A stretch of DNA of 64,000 bases from Struthio camelus. Its lineage: Eukaryota; Chordata; Aves; Struthioniformes; Struthionidae. Below are positions 38,790-53,218 of the stretch, in pieces. Below the pieces are notes generated by a model, which ran no database searches, was not told the DNA's origin, and saw only the letters and a list, made by a program, of their open reading frames with translations. Where the stretch lies: positions 68,209,645 to 68,273,644 of the forward strand of contig NC_090981.1 of assembly GCF_040807025.1 (NCBI RefSeq), given 5' to 3'. Positions within the stretch are counted from its first letter, which is position 1, and each line of letters opens with the position of its first letter. The translations under genes were made by a program, and so were the position numbers.

Positions 38790-39215
38790 AATATATTCAT
38801 CATTCAGATGAACAGGAAAGCCCAGCGACTAATCATAGTGACCCTGGTAGGAAGATATAGAAGGCAAAACAATGATCTTGAGGAATTTTCCATATTAGAG
38901 ACCCTCATTTTTACAGGGGAATTTAACGTCCTGAGTATCTCTTGGGAGGACAACACGCGCTATGCAAGCAGTCCAGGATGTTGCTGCAGGTTGTTGGGGA
39001 TAACTTCTAATACAAGTCCTAGGGGTGATGCTCTTTTGGATCAGCTTCTAAAAGCAAGGAAAAAAATGCATTAGGGGCATGATAATCACTGGTAACCTTG
39101 GCTGTAACAACCATAAAATAGTGATGTTCAAGATCCCGAGGGGCATGAAGAAGGAGCATAGCAGAATACAGACCTTCAGGAACTGCAGGAGAACAGATTT
39201 CATCTTCTTCAGGAA
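38790..39215 (+). mobile_element. CR1-type LINE fragment, ORF2 endonuclease end
   Basis: Two frames joined by a frameshift at about 39070 read as the C-terminal part of an apurinic/apyrimidinic-like endonuclease domain and the linker after it. Landmarks are IFTGEFNVLSISWEDNT (family form roughly GDFN.P.ISWEDNT, carrying a catalytic Asp/Asn pair), PRGDALLDQLL, and then GNLGCNNHKIVMFKI (family form GSLGCSDHE.VEF.I, carrying the catalytic SDH, here NNH). The Asp-to-Glu change in the first motif, the SDH-to-NNH change and the frameshift show it is dead. The reverse transcriptase region and the 3' tail are absent, so this is an internal fragment of an old copy. The boundaries are approximate. Confidence 0.82.
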
Positions 39216-41464
39216 ACTGAATACCTGCCTCAGGATAAGCGTATTACCTACTGAAGGTGTCTCTCTGGCCTCCTAGAATATAGAGGGAACCGAGACGATG
39301 AGCTGTTTCAGCTGTAGCTGGCGAAAAATCCAGTAAAGCGAATCTCCACCCTTACTTCAGGAGGCTCCTTGGTGTAATGTAGGTGTGCATTAAGCATGCC
39401 AGCTCCTTCTCTGAGACTCTCAGTATAGTTTAGCTGTACAGGCAAAGGAAAATATCAAGGGCTACCCACTTATATCTCAACAAAATAGTGAACAACAACA
39501 AAACAAATACATACATGTGAGCTTCCCACAGCAGAATTTTAAGTTTTATACTTTTATGAATTGCCCCTTGATTTTAGGGAAGAATTTCTCCCTTCACTCT
39601 GATGTAACTCCACTGAAAGCAATTGCGTGCTTAAGTACAGGAGTAAAGTGAGAGGAATATGAATATGTCATGTCGTTCAACTTGAAAACTGAAAGAAAAA
39701 CAAATAATTTTTATTTAAAAGGCATATTATAATAAACTAAGCAACTGCCAAGCATATCTAATTTATCTTTCAACTACAGCTTACACTTTTGTTTAATAAC
39801 TCCAAACCTCTACTTGAAACAGCAAACAATTACCAGGAAGGCTTGACCTGTATTTAAGTCAATTGCTAGTTTTCACCTTGTGCATTTAAATCTGTTTTTG
39901 CTTTCCAGGACTACTAGGGAGAAAAAAGGCCACTAACAAAGAAAGCAGAGAGTGAAAGGAATGCCACACGGACAATGGCTGAGCTCCTTCACTAGGTGCC
40001 TACGCAAACTTGATAAGGAAGAATGGGCAATTAGAGAGGACGAAAAATCCCAGGGAATAACCCAGGTAAAGAGTAGATGCTCTCGCAAAGATGAATGTGT
40101 GCCAGTCACGCAGCTGTGTGACACTTAATAGCATCGCTAAGGTACAAGATGCGAGACACAGTATTCACATTGTGATACTGGTTGTCCTATAAACACCATG
40201 GGTAGATTGATTAGCTTGGATGGACAGCATCCTAATTATGAAAATGTGAACATATTACATAAATAGGAAAGTGCTAGTAATAGCTTTTGCCACTAAGCAT
40301 TCAGTGGTATAATAAGTTAATGGAGCAGTCTTAAGTCCCCAAGCTGTATAAACAATGCACTAGCCAGGCTGCCCATTATGTGCTCTTAGTTCGGAGCTGT
40401 GCTACACAACATTTACTCTAACTACTGTCCACTAGCATAGAAATAATTCCCCCTGGGAGACTGGACTTTCAGTACAATAAAGCACACAGCAGAGAAAGGT
40501 ATTTCTGCCAAAGGGGATAATGAATGTCCTTTCCAACACAGAAAATAATGTGTAAGGGACCATTGTGGTCTAAGGGACCTGAGAGGCACAGAAAATAGGG
40601 GCGAAACATATTTCCGATGTATAAACGCACACATGCACAGCGCGGTGTGACTGTTCTCCCAAGGAGTCTGGTGGAGGGTCTGTGCTCTTGTCTACAGGAT
40701 TTTTCCCAATTCTCATCGCAAACACTTTTATTTACTATAAAAGTGGCAGTTGCTGATTTCCTGAGTTGCCTCAGTCTTTCTGACCAGGCCTGTTCGATTC
40801 TGCAAGGTATTGATCCATTCCCCGCCCTAGTCCCCGGTGCTCTACCGTTGACATGGCTGGTGACATCGGTAACTGTTTTTACCTCTTGTTTGCGCCATGC
40901 TTTGCCCATTGCCGTTTCTGAACCATCACAAAGGCTTAGCCACAAGGGTCCGCGCCCTGTTGTCATATCCAATTTAACAGTAATTTTGTAGCTGTTTTCT
41001 CCCGTTGATATTTTTTTGGCACACACACAAAACGGAAGAAGTTACCTGTGAGCTTCAGTTAATGCACCTCTGCCATTTTTAAACGACGTTAGCCAATTTT
41101 AGCTCGGGCCTGGGCTGTTTGTGCCAGAGGGACACACTGACATAGTTTGGGTGCGAGTCCCCACCCCGCCATTCCCTCCTCACTTGTTCTCGCAGCTTTT
41201 TCAGAAAAAACTCATTTATTCCCACTAGTTACCTGGCAATAGGTGCTGGCCAAGAGCCCAAACACGCAAGCGGCTGTTGCAGATTTGCCGTGTTCAGCAT
41301 CCTGTATCTGCCCCGCACAAGCCGTGGTCCAATGGTTATGCCACACGTCTTCTGAAAACCTTCAAAGCTGCCATGAACACTGTCAGGGGAGATAAACAGC
41401 CTTTAAATCAGAAAATAGCTTCTTGCCTGCTATCTGATCAGCCAAGGCCACCTACCTACCCAGC

Positions 41465-41476
41465 GTGCGCGCGCGC
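41465..41476. repeat. Alternating (GC)n tract, possible Z-DNA former
   Basis: GTGCGCGCGCGC followed by CGGC is an uninterrupted purine-pyrimidine alternation rich in CpG, unusual in this CpG-poor background. It could adopt Z-DNA under supercoiling. Confidence 0.55.
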
Positions 41477-43400
41477 CGGCTGAGCGCTGGTGGGAAGACG
41501 TCTACCAACCAGGCAGGGAGCTCTGAGACCTCACCGGCGTAACAGTCGGCTTTTCTGTTTCTTTCGGATTTATCATCTCTTTCCAAGACTAACTGGAGCC
41601 TTCGCCTAAGCCTATCATTATCACTTTAAAAGCCAGCCAGTGGCCACCAGGGCCCTTTGCAATTCGCTGCCGTTGGCTGCCCACAGCTGCTCCTTTTCTG
41701 CCCCAAAACTGCTTCCAGGTACTTCTGCTCCTTACACACTCGCCTCTGCTTTGGTTCCCCACACTCTTGTTTCTTTTCTGGGCCCCTTTCTTTTCCTTTT
41801 TCTTTTGGACAGGCTTGTTGATTGGAAAAAAAAAAAAAAATCCCTTATTCCGATTTAGTTCAAATCTTCCTTCTCCCTAGGCTGGGTTTCCGAGGAAGAA
41901 AATGCATCTTTCTGTCTTCCTCTAACCGCAGTTGTGATCCTCATCATTTTACAACTCCTGATCCAAACCGTCTTTCGAAAAGAGCAGCTCTGCTGTCTAG
42001 CCAAATATCATACGAGCCCGGAAGCTGTGGCATAAACTGCTCTTGCTGGGAGGAGGAATATTTCAAACCCAGTCACACAAATAATAAGAACAAATGCATA
42101 AAAATTAATTATTCAAAGCAGGGTTTTTTCCCATTGCGTAGGACGGGGAATGTTAACAGATAGAGGGAGGGGGATATGTTTTAGCCATTGAATGTCTCTC
42201 AGCTACCGCAAAAGAAGGAAAAATATGCTTTTATCAAGAAATCATCAGCATAAGTCAAAATTTTCAGATCTGCAGTCTTCCTGTATGAGCTCCAGCACTT
42301 GACCTGGGTCACATTTTTCAGGAACAACTGACAGTTTTGAGCGTCCGGTGAACGGTATTTCAGACACCGTCAGATGTGTTGAGGCTCACGCACGCACACT
42401 CCAAGCGACTTGCTGAGCATCTCAGGAAGGTGTGAGGAACAAAAGTTAAAGCCTGTACTTGAAAAAAGTAGTTGCTAAACCCCTCTGTCTCTGTTCCCTT
42501 TTCATTACGATATGGACAGCCCTCATCTCCCTCCTAGTGGTGGATTTTGCAGACACGAATCTGGAAAAACAATTGGAAAAAAACACTGAACAGTGACGTT
42601 TCTCCAGGAAACTCGGTTGTTCAATCCTTTATATCTTCATTATCGCTATGGTGAATTTAAGCGCCAACAGAGAGCACAGAAAAGCTCTGTCTCCATCAGC
42701 ACCAGCAGAACTCCCTCTGAAGGCAGCAAGGAATCAGAGCAGAGTTTGGCACCAAAACATTCACTTTTCCCCAAAAAAGTGTTTGACACTTACAAGAACT
42801 GGATGACTCCCACCCCCATGGTGGAATGGTATCATTTCAAGGATGAATCGGAAGTAAAGATTACTAGCAAAAGAAAGAAAGTTGGCCAGTATTAGTATGG
42901 AAATCAAAAGTGACAAACTGTGTAATGTGATCTGATGACATAAGAAAGGGAGGACGCAAGGGGAATACTGTCCCTGGGAGAGAAGACAGTGATGATTAAA
43001 AAAAGGTCTAAGGCATTGATAAGTTGCAAATGGGAGTGAGGTAAGAAAACAGAAATTTAGGCTGTACTTAGAAGGCAGAGTTTCTCAGGGATCTGCACGA
43101 TCATGAATAGCTGCATTAAGAGCAGTAGTTATAACCTGGTGTCTTCCAACAAGGCTGGACACAGCCCTAAAAATGTTATATAGGACTCAGTCCTGAAATA
43201 TCAGATGGCTGACCTAAGAGGTTTTCATCTCTTGAGGGCTTTTCATTAGAAAAGAGTTTAATATACAGCCAGATAAGATACAAAAGATACTGGTGTAGGA
43301 ACTGCAGAATATTCGTAATCAAATGAGGTCGGAAAGGGACTAGTCTTGGTCCCACCACAGACAAGGCTACACTCTTTTATTTTTATTATTTTTTCTTAAA

Positions 43401-43428
43401 TTTCTTCCTTCCTTTCTTTCTTTGTTTC
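43401..43428. repeat. Pyrimidine-rich (TTCC/TTTC)n tract
   Basis: TTTCTTCCTTCCTTTCTTTC followed by TTTGTTTC; a degenerate tetranucleotide microsatellite preceded by a T/TTTTA-rich run from about 43376. Confidence 0.8.
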
Positions 43429-44023
43429 TAAACAGCTAGGACATGCCCAGCCCTTCAATTAAATACTCACGTTTCTGGAAAGAAACTTTTTTCATTACCC
43501 TTCTTTTCTTTTATGAAACATTAAAACTTTCAGAAAAGTTCTAAAGCATTTTAAAGCCTATAACCTTACAGAGTTATAAGGTTCTCCTGTCCCTAAGCTA
43601 TACTGTAAAATAAATCCATTGTACATGCTGGTTTCATTGTTAATAATTCTGTAGTTATTGCCCCATAACTTTCCTGGTCATGAACTCCAGGTATAAAATT
43701 GAAAAGAACAAGAAATCTAAAGACTCATTAATAAAATGCTCTCGCGCAATTTTTCTCACAGTCACTAATTTGGGGACAGATTCTTCCCTTTGATGTGCCT
43801 GAACAGATCCTGTCAGCAAACGGCACTATGAGCACAGCAGCTGAATTTGACCTCAGAAAACGCAAGGTAAGGGGTAACTGTGGAAAAGCGTCCACTCCAC
43901 TTTATTTTTCAGTAGGAGGTAAGACAGCAGATGCATCACACATGCACAAAGGTTCGCTCCGGAAAGCGTTTCCAGAGAGCAAAATCAGGCTGCGAATGCT
44001 GAAGGCATAAGAGTGCTGCTGTT

Positions 44024-44045
44024 GGGGGGGGAAAAAAAAAAAAAA
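44024..44045. repeat. G8-A14 homopolymer pair
   Basis: Eight G are followed immediately by 14 A. It is simple low-complexity sequence and likely length-variable. Confidence 0.85.
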
Positions 44046-47000
44046 GAGCACTTTGTGTAGCTTTAAGTACAGAAACAAGTCTAGACAATTCAGTGTCTGA
44101 ATTCAAATGCTCATGCAAAATAACAGCCTTTGCCAAACCATGCAGTGAACCAGTTGCTGGGATTCCCCTGTGGTTTTTCAGTGCCTGACTAGTTTATACC
44201 TCAGAACAGCGACATCCTGGACGGATGCAAAACATCCACACCAGGACCCAGGTTGCCAGTGTGAAAGATGGGGAAGGAACAAGGGTTGGTCTTTTGTAAG
44301 GCTTATTCCAGGCACACCATGGTAGTGGCTCAGACATTAATGAAGAAGAGGAATTTTACAGGGTTCCAAAAATGATTTTGAAATAAATCCTTGGGACCAA
44401 AGAGATCAAGATAAACCGCGTATGATCTCACAGGGTGGTCAGCCTGGAGCTGGAGCTGCATACCACCGGCGAGCAGTTTGGGCACCGTGCCCACCCTACG
44501 GCTGACCAGCGGCTGGACTGGTATGGCGTGGTGATTACTAAAACATGCAAACTTTGGCCTGTAGGAGGCGATGAGCCTGCTGTCAGCTCCCTATTCACGT
44601 GGCAGCAACCTGAGCAAGGGTCCTCGAAGAGCTATGGCCACTCCATGCTCCCCATGTCTGATATACGTGTTTCGAGGGCTCCTGGGCAAACGACAAATGT
44701 GCTACACAGCCGTCACAGCAAAAGTCTGTCGTATCTGCAACAGCTTATGATTTATTGCAAGATTCCTCACTGTGCAAGGAAGCAGAGAAGAAAAACTATG
44801 TGACCATGGAGAGACAACACCATAATGTACACACGCAGGGGGAATGTAGGACAATTACTCCAGGAAACTTAAGTCTGGCACTTCCCAGCTCCCAAGCGCT
44901 TAATGTAGGTGCTGGTTGGCAGACAGGGTCTCTTCTCTTGCCTCCCTCTGCCCCAGCTTCATCCTGGACAGTTTTGGGGTTCCTCAGGCTCAAGGATGGG
45001 ATTTCTTCACTCTCCCATAGGTGCTTATCACCAAAATTAGGTCTACCTCTTGAGGCTGGGGACCTTGGGTTTTATTTCTGATGAGCTTCTCTAGCAAAAT
45101 AAGTAGTATACTAGATGCATTTGTTTACAGTTATAACTTGAATGCCTTATACTGGAATTTGTAACTAAATGAGGTCATTCTGAGAACCATATGTATATGA
45201 AAGACGTAAATAAATGGGGGGAAAAAAAGGCCCAAAGGGAAGGATCTGGTTGCCCAAGTAAAATATGCTGTGGGATACCCCTTGTTCTCCAGCCACAGGT
45301 CAGGAAGGCTGTGGATTTTCTGGAGGTGCTGTGTCATATCAGCCAGCCTGGTGCGGATTCCTTGGGCACTAAGATATTCCTCAGCCTCAGGACGCACAAG
45401 CTACGTTTATTTATGCAACCATAACCTGCCAGACATATCCTGCTTTTCAGTACAGCTCACAAAGCGTTGCATCATCCTCTTGTAAAGGCTGTGTTTTATT
45501 TGCTCAGAGTTACAATTTGCAGTAGCTGCTGCAGGATGACACATGCTGGCCATTGTTTTTGTGCAACTCCAGCTGGTATTGATAATCCATGAGCTGTAGG
45601 ATGGAGCTCCGTGAACTTCTAATGGTCTGGTTTATGTCCTCTCTCTCCCTTCTCAGCAGCAGTGACCTCTCCCAGAATTGGCAGCAGTCAGGTAGTTCTT
45701 TCAGGCAAAATTTAACCCACTGTGTCCTTCCTCTAAATATATAACTCTGCTATGGCAGAGTGATTAATTCGTAAATGATCTCACTCCAGGTTTTCATATG
45801 CTCCGTGTAATCAGCTGTTAATTTGCCTTCTAAATAAGTTATTGTATGAAATATCCTGGTTTTAATTTCTATTTTTCTGATCTATCTTCTGTATTTATGC
45901 ATCTTTCCATTTTTAGTCCATTTGTAGTCTAAAACTCTCCATAGCTGAAAAAAAAAATGGTCTTTTGTCTTGTTCAACCAGAGAACATCATAAATAATAA
46001 CAGTACAGTTCCAAATCATTAACGTGACCTTTAATATTCTCCAGATCATCACAAAAGTTCTGAGCCAAAAGTCAGGAAGAACTAAAGCAGTGCAGATTTA
46101 ATCTCAAGTTCAGAAGACAAGAATAAAGTTACATGAAGATCCAGGTAAATTTGGAGGGGTGGAGGGGAAAGCTATAAACTACCAAAATTACATCAGATTC
46201 TCCCCCAAAAAGCAAAATGTCCCAATGTATAAGTTGAAGGTTTTTTTATACAGAGGTTTTTTGCCATCTATCTCTATTTTTCCCTCAGCTGCTAGCCAGT
46301 GTTCTTACTTCTTCCAAGCCATTCGCCTGATTATGTTAATTTTGAGGAAGTACATACATGCATCAGAAACAATCTTTATGGAAAAGCCATGTCGAATTAA
46401 ATGGGGAAGAACAGTTAGACTTCTATAAAGTTCAGATGACTTTTGAAAACTTGTCAGAGAATAATATTCTGTCCTTTTGAAGCTGCTGTCACAGTTTGAG
46501 TGAAGTCTTCTCATAGCATACCTTGACAGAAGAGTTAGGCGAGGATATTGTGAGTGATGCTCTCTGCAGCAGTACCTCTGGTAGAAGATATTCCCACTTG
46601 GCCTCGCAGCTCTGGAGCTGGCCCCTGCTTCATGAAAAAGGAAGGTGAGAGTGGCACAACCTATCCTAGATGCAATGATGTCCTGGCACAATTTTGTATG
46701 TAGGCACTTGTTCAGGTCCCTCTCCTTTGAGGACAAGGAACTCAATACATTCAAGATCGGTGAGGCCTCGGGAATGCAAAAAGTTGACCAAATCCTCAGG
46801 AGCCATCCTGGGTTAGTGAGTATGTGTTGGGGCCTGCAAGGCACCTTCAGGCTGATTTACTGATACCGCCCCTTTCCTTGGGTGGATCATCAGCAGCAGG
46901 GATTAAATCTGGATTGACCAGATCTCTCTTCGTGAATCTCCACTGCTTAAGCGAGAAGGCTCAGCCCTACTTGCCAAGAGAGCAGTGGGCTCACTGCTTT

Positions 47001-50000
47001 CTGTGTGGCTCTACCTCAGCCTCAGGCTGGAAGGAGGAACGTACTGAGCTAGCTGGGGAGGGTGCTGGACCTGGTGAGACCCTCCAGGTGAGACCTGCAT
47101 TGTGTCCTGTGTTTGTCCTTCTCCCGGTGCAGGGGGATGGATGAGCCACATCACCCTGCACCAGCCTCAGGGTCCCCTTGGAGGGGGGCTCCAGGCAGAG
47201 GGGTTTTTCCATCCTTCCTGGGTGCTTCCCAGCCAGGCATGCTCCTTGGCAGAGGGGGTCAGCAGCACTAGTCAGAGCACAATTTCATCGGTACCTTTTG
47301 TGCAGAAGAAGAGGCTCCTGAATGGATGACCATAAATCCGTAACATTCAGGTTTTATTTTTTTTTAATTCCATAAGCTTGCAACAGTTATTATTCTGACT
47401 CTAGAATAATAGAGTTTTAAAATCAAATTTTGGGTTTAAAACCTGTCTGTGAAAGGGCTATTTCTAGAGACATCTGAAATGTTCCCAGGGTTTTAGATGA
47501 AAAAAATATTTTTGCACACAGATGACAGAATTTAACCTCTTTCCATCTTACCAGTCTTTCTGAACTGACAATTCAGTCAAGTGTTGTTTTAAAAGTTGTA
47601 TTTTGCATCATAATTTTACAAAAATTGAATTCACCTTCATTGATTAACCAACTGCAATGACTGATTATAAAAATTCCATAGGATTTTCCCATACAAATTC
47701 GCCTTACTATGTGCTGGGAACAAACAGTTTCCAATCACATGAGCATAGCTGTGAGTACTGAACAAACATCGAGTTCAAACCGAAGATAATTTATTATCAT
47801 AATTACAGCTTGCTTGAAATGTGTAGAAGGAGAGATATTGGAAAAAATTATCTTTCTTGGAAATATAAAACATTGACGATATTGATTGGTTTTAAGTGTG
47901 GAGATAAATTTCTTCTGTCCCCAGAACACCTGTTTCGTTTCCTTCTTCTTTTTTGCTTATCTTTTTCACCTTCCAATTTTGATCTTTACTTAATCTGATC
48001 ATTTTAAGTCCATTCTCCTATTAAGAGCAATAGATCTGATACTTGCATTTGCTGTGGCCTGTGTGACCCAGTCCACTGAAAGGCAGAGCAGGTTTCTCTG
48101 AGGAGCCCTGCGAAGGCGGTGAGATTGCATTTCACGCGGCCTCAGTGTCTTTTTGCACTTGGACATTTCCCAAAATAGATATGTTGGAATAATTGTTCCC
48201 AAAGAGTTATTTTGGTATCTAGCCCTGTATGAACTCTCTAAATTTGAACTCCTTCATTTTTCCCCATCTGCACAGGGGGGCTGAGCTAAATGGGAAAGAA
48301 TAATCATTTCCATCCGGAATAAATTTCCACAAGGAGCCTCCACTGGAGAAACTTCTGGAATAATCAGTCCATCACCGGTCTGTTTTGGCGAACTTCCAAG
48401 CATGGACAGGCCTTAGCAGGCTGTTATTTAATGCATCTGTGTAACGCCGTTACAGATCAGGAGCACGGAGCCGCTAGGAAGTGGTAGAGCCCTCCAGAAG
48501 ACAATGCAGAGTGCTGCCAAGCGCCAAGTGCTCTCATGGCCTGACTCCTGCCATGGTGATGCCTCTAGCAAGCAGGTGAGGGGTCTGTAGGGTTTCCTTC
48601 TCCACTGGGATAAAACGGCGCAGCTGTATAACAGTAGGGAAACACATCACAGCAGATCAGACAGGGAGACAGAGGCCACCGTGGTGTCTGCTGATGCAGG
48701 AGGAGCTGCGCATGGCAGAATGCCCAGAAACAGGGCCTGAACATCCGTATTTGGAAATAGTCAGGATCCTGATCTTCCATCTTGTATGAAAGGTGGCATT
48801 TCCAAAAACAAGAGCCCTTTGGACCCGTGCTACTTGTTCAGAGCTATGGGTGTAGAGGAAGCAGGACATGGTCCTCCGCCTCATCTCTCACGCAGGTAAC
48901 TCTAGACCCGACAGCCACCCAGCCATGCTCACCTTGCACAACCTCAAACAATGCGGTCTGGCTGACAGCCGACAACGTTGTGAGCCTCCTCTCTGCAGAA
49001 CAGCTGAATAACCAGGAAACGCAGTTACGGGCCGCTGCAATAGTATGAGATTAGATAACGGATACGGAAGCAAGGAGGCACCGTGACGCTTGCTAAGCTG
49101 GCAACTCTTGTCACTCAGCAGAAGCTGCCAGAGCTTCTGGATTGAAATGAGTAGGACTGGCAGCCATGAAACTCCCAGAGATTTGGAATATTTTATGAAA
49201 ATAAAATGATGCTAAATTATCCATTGAACTGCCTATCTCTGCAATGGAGGGGGCAGATTTGAAGAGCTTTCCTGCACGATATGTTTTTTTTGGAAACTTT
49301 TGGGGAGAGGTCCCTGCTGACACGGAGACACAAATGCTTATTATTTTACTGTAAATTTTCCCCAGAGCTTAATGTCAGTATGATCACTCAGAGACTAAAA
49401 TCTGTCCTGAGACAAGAATCAATACTTCTGTTTTCAGCCTCATTCACAGAGAATGATTGCATGTGCCCACGCAGGCCATAAAGAATTGGGCATCAGCAGT
49501 TTATCGTCTATCAGCTAGCTGAGTAGCAAAACATTTCAGAAATATTTTTCTCACCCCCCACACCAAGACATGCCTGAGATATTTCTTCCCTGTTCATAGG
49601 CTGGAAGAGGTTGTTTTTTTAACTTGCCAAGCAGATGAAGAAGACCCGGGGATTCCAATGATGTAAATACTAAGCCCAGCTTTACGGGAAGGTAACCCTC
49701 CCCTCCTGCTAGCGTGTGCTGTAAAATCTGTGAGCTGTGACTGTCTCTGGTAAATTCAGCTTGCCCTTTGGCCATCCAAAGTATTATCTTAGCTGTAAAT
49801 TCCCAGATGAACGCTCACGTCTTACTGTCTTACCTTCATACCATTTAAAACAGCAATAGTCACTACGTCTCAGGGTGGTTGTTTCATTTCCTCAGCCTTT
49901 GAGCCCAAGTTTAATAAATAATGCTCTGTTTTAAAATCAGCCAGCAAAGCACATATGGTTGCATAACTTACTACCTATAAATAACAGCTCTCTTCCTCCT

Positions 50001-50697
50001 TACCTCCCCCCCCCAAATCCACTTTAAATTGCTTGTCTGCTAATTAGATGTTTACAGTTCACTCATTTTATTGGGTGCTCGGAAATAATATTCCCTGTAA
50101 CTCTGGGGTTCTAGGCTCTGCTATGCTGAGATTTCTAAGCAAGCCCAATACTAAAGTTAATCGACATAGGTCATTTGCTGAGCTATCCATGTGGTGGATA
50201 CGCACTCAGAAATCTATTTTATGTCCTTTTACATAATATGGATATGCATGGCATATCCCTTTCCTAGTCCACTATTTGGTGCTTTAGAAGAAAATCGCCA
50301 CCAGTTTCAGTTGAAGTTAAGCCTACAGATGCAGAGGTAGTAACCTCTGATCATGCTGGAGGGCAACTTGTGAGTCAGGGCTGAACCAGCCTGGACCACA
50401 AAACCCGGTGAAGGCACCACCTTGCTGTGCGTCACACTCTCACGACCGCCGCAACGCCTGACGCATAAACACCTCCAGGTTGCTTCTTAATAATTTATTT
50501 TCGTGAGTATTTGTAAGTCAGGGAAAAAATTCATTGGTTTTCAGGTCATTGTAAAGCTCAATAGTTCTGGCCAAGCCAGGCTTAACAAATGTCCTTTTAA
50601 GTCCTTTTCAGTACATACATCTCTTCAGAGGCTTCGAAACCTGCGAAATGCATCAGCAGAATCTCCCCACTTGCACTAGGTAAGTCAATAGGAATTA

Positions 50698-50711
50698 CCT
50701 CGGCGCCGAGG
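50698..50711. repeat. 14-bp perfect CpG palindrome
   Basis: CCTCGGCGCCGAGG is self-complementary over all 14 bases and has three CpGs in an AT-rich neighbourhood. It has no assigned function. Confidence 0.6.
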
Positions 50712-53218
50712 GCTTCTTTTGTTGTTGGGTTGTTTGGTTTTTTTTACTTCAGATAATCTGTGTTGTAGTCATCCAAGCAAATACACATTGCTTCCTAATC
50801 CCAAATGGATTGAGTCTGCATTTTTTTTAACCGTCCTGTATATACCTGAAGAATTCTCTGGTGTTATTTCTGCTTAGCTCAGTCTTATTTCTAAAAAGAG
50901 CATTTTACTAGAGTGAAATGACATTTTTGCACAGAACAATAGCAAGGACCTGTCGAAAGCCCTTTCTTAAGTTTCCTCGGGATGGGATCGGCTGGACTTG
51001 AGGGAAGCGAAGCACTTGTACGCAGGGCCATGAGGTCTGCCGAAGGAAAAGAGGAAAGAAAGGATGGACGGACAACTATGGCACAGGGGGGCGGGACGGG
51101 GAACGCAGCCCTGACCGAGCCACCTACCCTGGCAGCCAGCTGCAAAATGGGTACAAATAAGCCTTTAGTTCGTAGCATTTCTGGAAAGGTGATGTTGTCG
51201 TTGCTTCAAGTTCTAGGTAAATTGAGTACCATAAAATTAGAGAAGAATCATCTCTACTGAACTGAAAAGAGTACTCTTAAACTGAAAAGAGCCCACAAGA
51301 TTTGTAGAGAATAAATCTGCAGAAGTACTTTGTTTACGACAAACTATCACCATACCATGAGCAGAAAGGCTTATGGGTACAGATAAAAAGACTGGAAGAG
51401 TCTTTCACTGGAAAATGCAGGTCTAAGGTGAATGAATTTCTTAATGAATTTGGAAAGAATTCGATAGATGTCACTGGGTAAAAGAAAAAGAGGAAAAATT
51501 TGGAAATACTGAATGTTTCATTTTGCTATTTTTAAGCAAAATATTTCAAGTGTTCTCTCAGAAAGAGTTTTCGTCTTTAAATTTAACTTGGTTAAACTTT
51601 GTAAAGTGCAAAACCACTCAAAAACAAATTGTTTTTGATCAAGATGCTTATTTCTCTAGCAAACAAAGTGTATTTTCATGGCAGGTCTAGTCAAAGTTAT
51701 TTTTTCCCAACATTTCAGTTTACAGAGCAGTTAAATCTATTTGCAGAGCCTCAGTGAAGACCCGAGCATCAGAAAATGTTAGGCGTCTGCCCTGTAAAAT
51801 ACAGCAGCCATAAGACACTGCATCAGTTACTCCTGCATCGTTGGCTCAGGTGCAGCTGAACTCCTAAACGCCTCTGAGATAACCAAGCAACGACTGCCGA
51901 GACGCCCGACAACTCTGCGGTTCTCTGCAAAGCCAAACCCAAATTAACTCCTGCAGATGCACAGATGTCTTGTAGAGCTTCCTTCCAGCTGGATGTGCCA
52001 ATGAAACAGTCACAATGTCTGTAAATCTTGGCCATCAGTCTTGTTAGATATGCACAGTGTAAGTCACTGGGCAGTTATAAGATCAGTGTCCTTTTTTGAA
52101 TGTTGTTATATCTTATTAATGTTAGATGTTGGACTGAATGTGCAAATAATTATATTTTTATGGCTTTTTTTGTTGGCCCCTGGTGCCTTGCTTCTTCAGC
52201 AGATGCAGAGGACATACAAAGCCTCGACTCAGGGACAGGGTGCGGAGAATTCAGATCACGGTGCAAGGTACGGGATGTGGCTCTTTGGAGCTGGGTCTGA
52301 GCTGATTTAAAGCTAGAACTGCTTTGCATCCAAAGCACTTTGTAACAGCCTGAGCTGAAGCCCATTAGGGTCAACAGGAATTATTTTACTTGATTTCAAA
52401 GGGCTGTGAATCAAACTCCCAACACACCACAGTGAGTATAATTGGAATAATAAAGCCTTGTATTTCTCCAAAGATTTCTATTTTTAGAGATCGATGTACT
52501 TTGGATCAAACTTACAAAAGGTCCTTCGGCAGAATCTCAGCAGAACGTAGACATCTAAGTCAACAGCCGAAGCCCACGGCCCTTCTGACCACAGAGCTGC
52601 CTCCCTCCTGGTGCACCTTCTGCGGATACCTTAGGTGAGAGAGGGAGTCAAACATGATGCAGACGGAGGCAGCTGGGCGAGGGGAACACACTGGTCACTT
52701 TTCCATCGCCTGATCAAGAACGTGCACCCCTGAGTGATGCTAAAGGGGGATTACTGCTCGTTTGGCTTAGTTTCCACAGCTGGGCATGGACGGCATTTCT
52801 CAGGGTCATGCGGTGTGGAGCATGTTATGCCTCTAAGCAAAAATGGAAATCTGAAAAGAGACACTTTTCTGCCTGTCTTTTGGGAGAACGTACTGACAGA
52901 TCTCCTCCGAGTACTCTCCAAAAAGGTACTAGCATACTAATATAAATGGTCAGCACCTCATTCACAAAAACAAGACAATCGTAAGATAATTCTGGAAAGT
53001 ACTGAACAGAAGAGAGATGAGTTGGGTTCAACACAGCTGTCTTTAGCTATTGCCCTTGTCTAGTGCTCAGTAGTTCCTGGTGGACCGCTCAGTGAAAACC
53101 AGCCCCGATCCAGACGTCTGCACAGTTTGTCAGGTATTTCAGCTGTTGGGAGTTTCATTTTGTTTTCTCACTGTCATCTGGCTAACTCGCGGGTGGTCTG
53201 CAGGCAGAAGAAGACTCA

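Larger units (their letters stand above)
39216..53218. other. Long gene-free intergenic stretch
   Basis: Fourteen kilobases hold no recognisable exon, RNA gene or LINE. The AT-rich part at 39.67-39.90 kb has the look of conserved noncoding DNA. The two longest frames (40469-41026, minus, 185 codons; 46305-46844, minus, 179 codons) show no known domain and are within what chance yields in 64 kb. Short simple repeats and palindromes inside are listed separately. Confidence 0.55.

Noticed and set aside
40469..41026. 185-codon minus-strand open frame, the longest in the window
   Set aside because: No recognisable domain, no plausible splice context, and about one frame of this size is expected by chance in 64 kb on two strands. 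The overlapping plus-strand frame of 124 codons weakens it further.
42593..42895. 100-codon plus-strand frame with a hydrophilic, exon-like composition
   Set aside because: It gave no family match that I could recall and lacks convincing splice sites. A translated search would be decisive.
46305..46844. 179-codon minus-strand frame
   Set aside because: No known motif, no splice sites that would make it an exon, and overlapping plus-strand frames.
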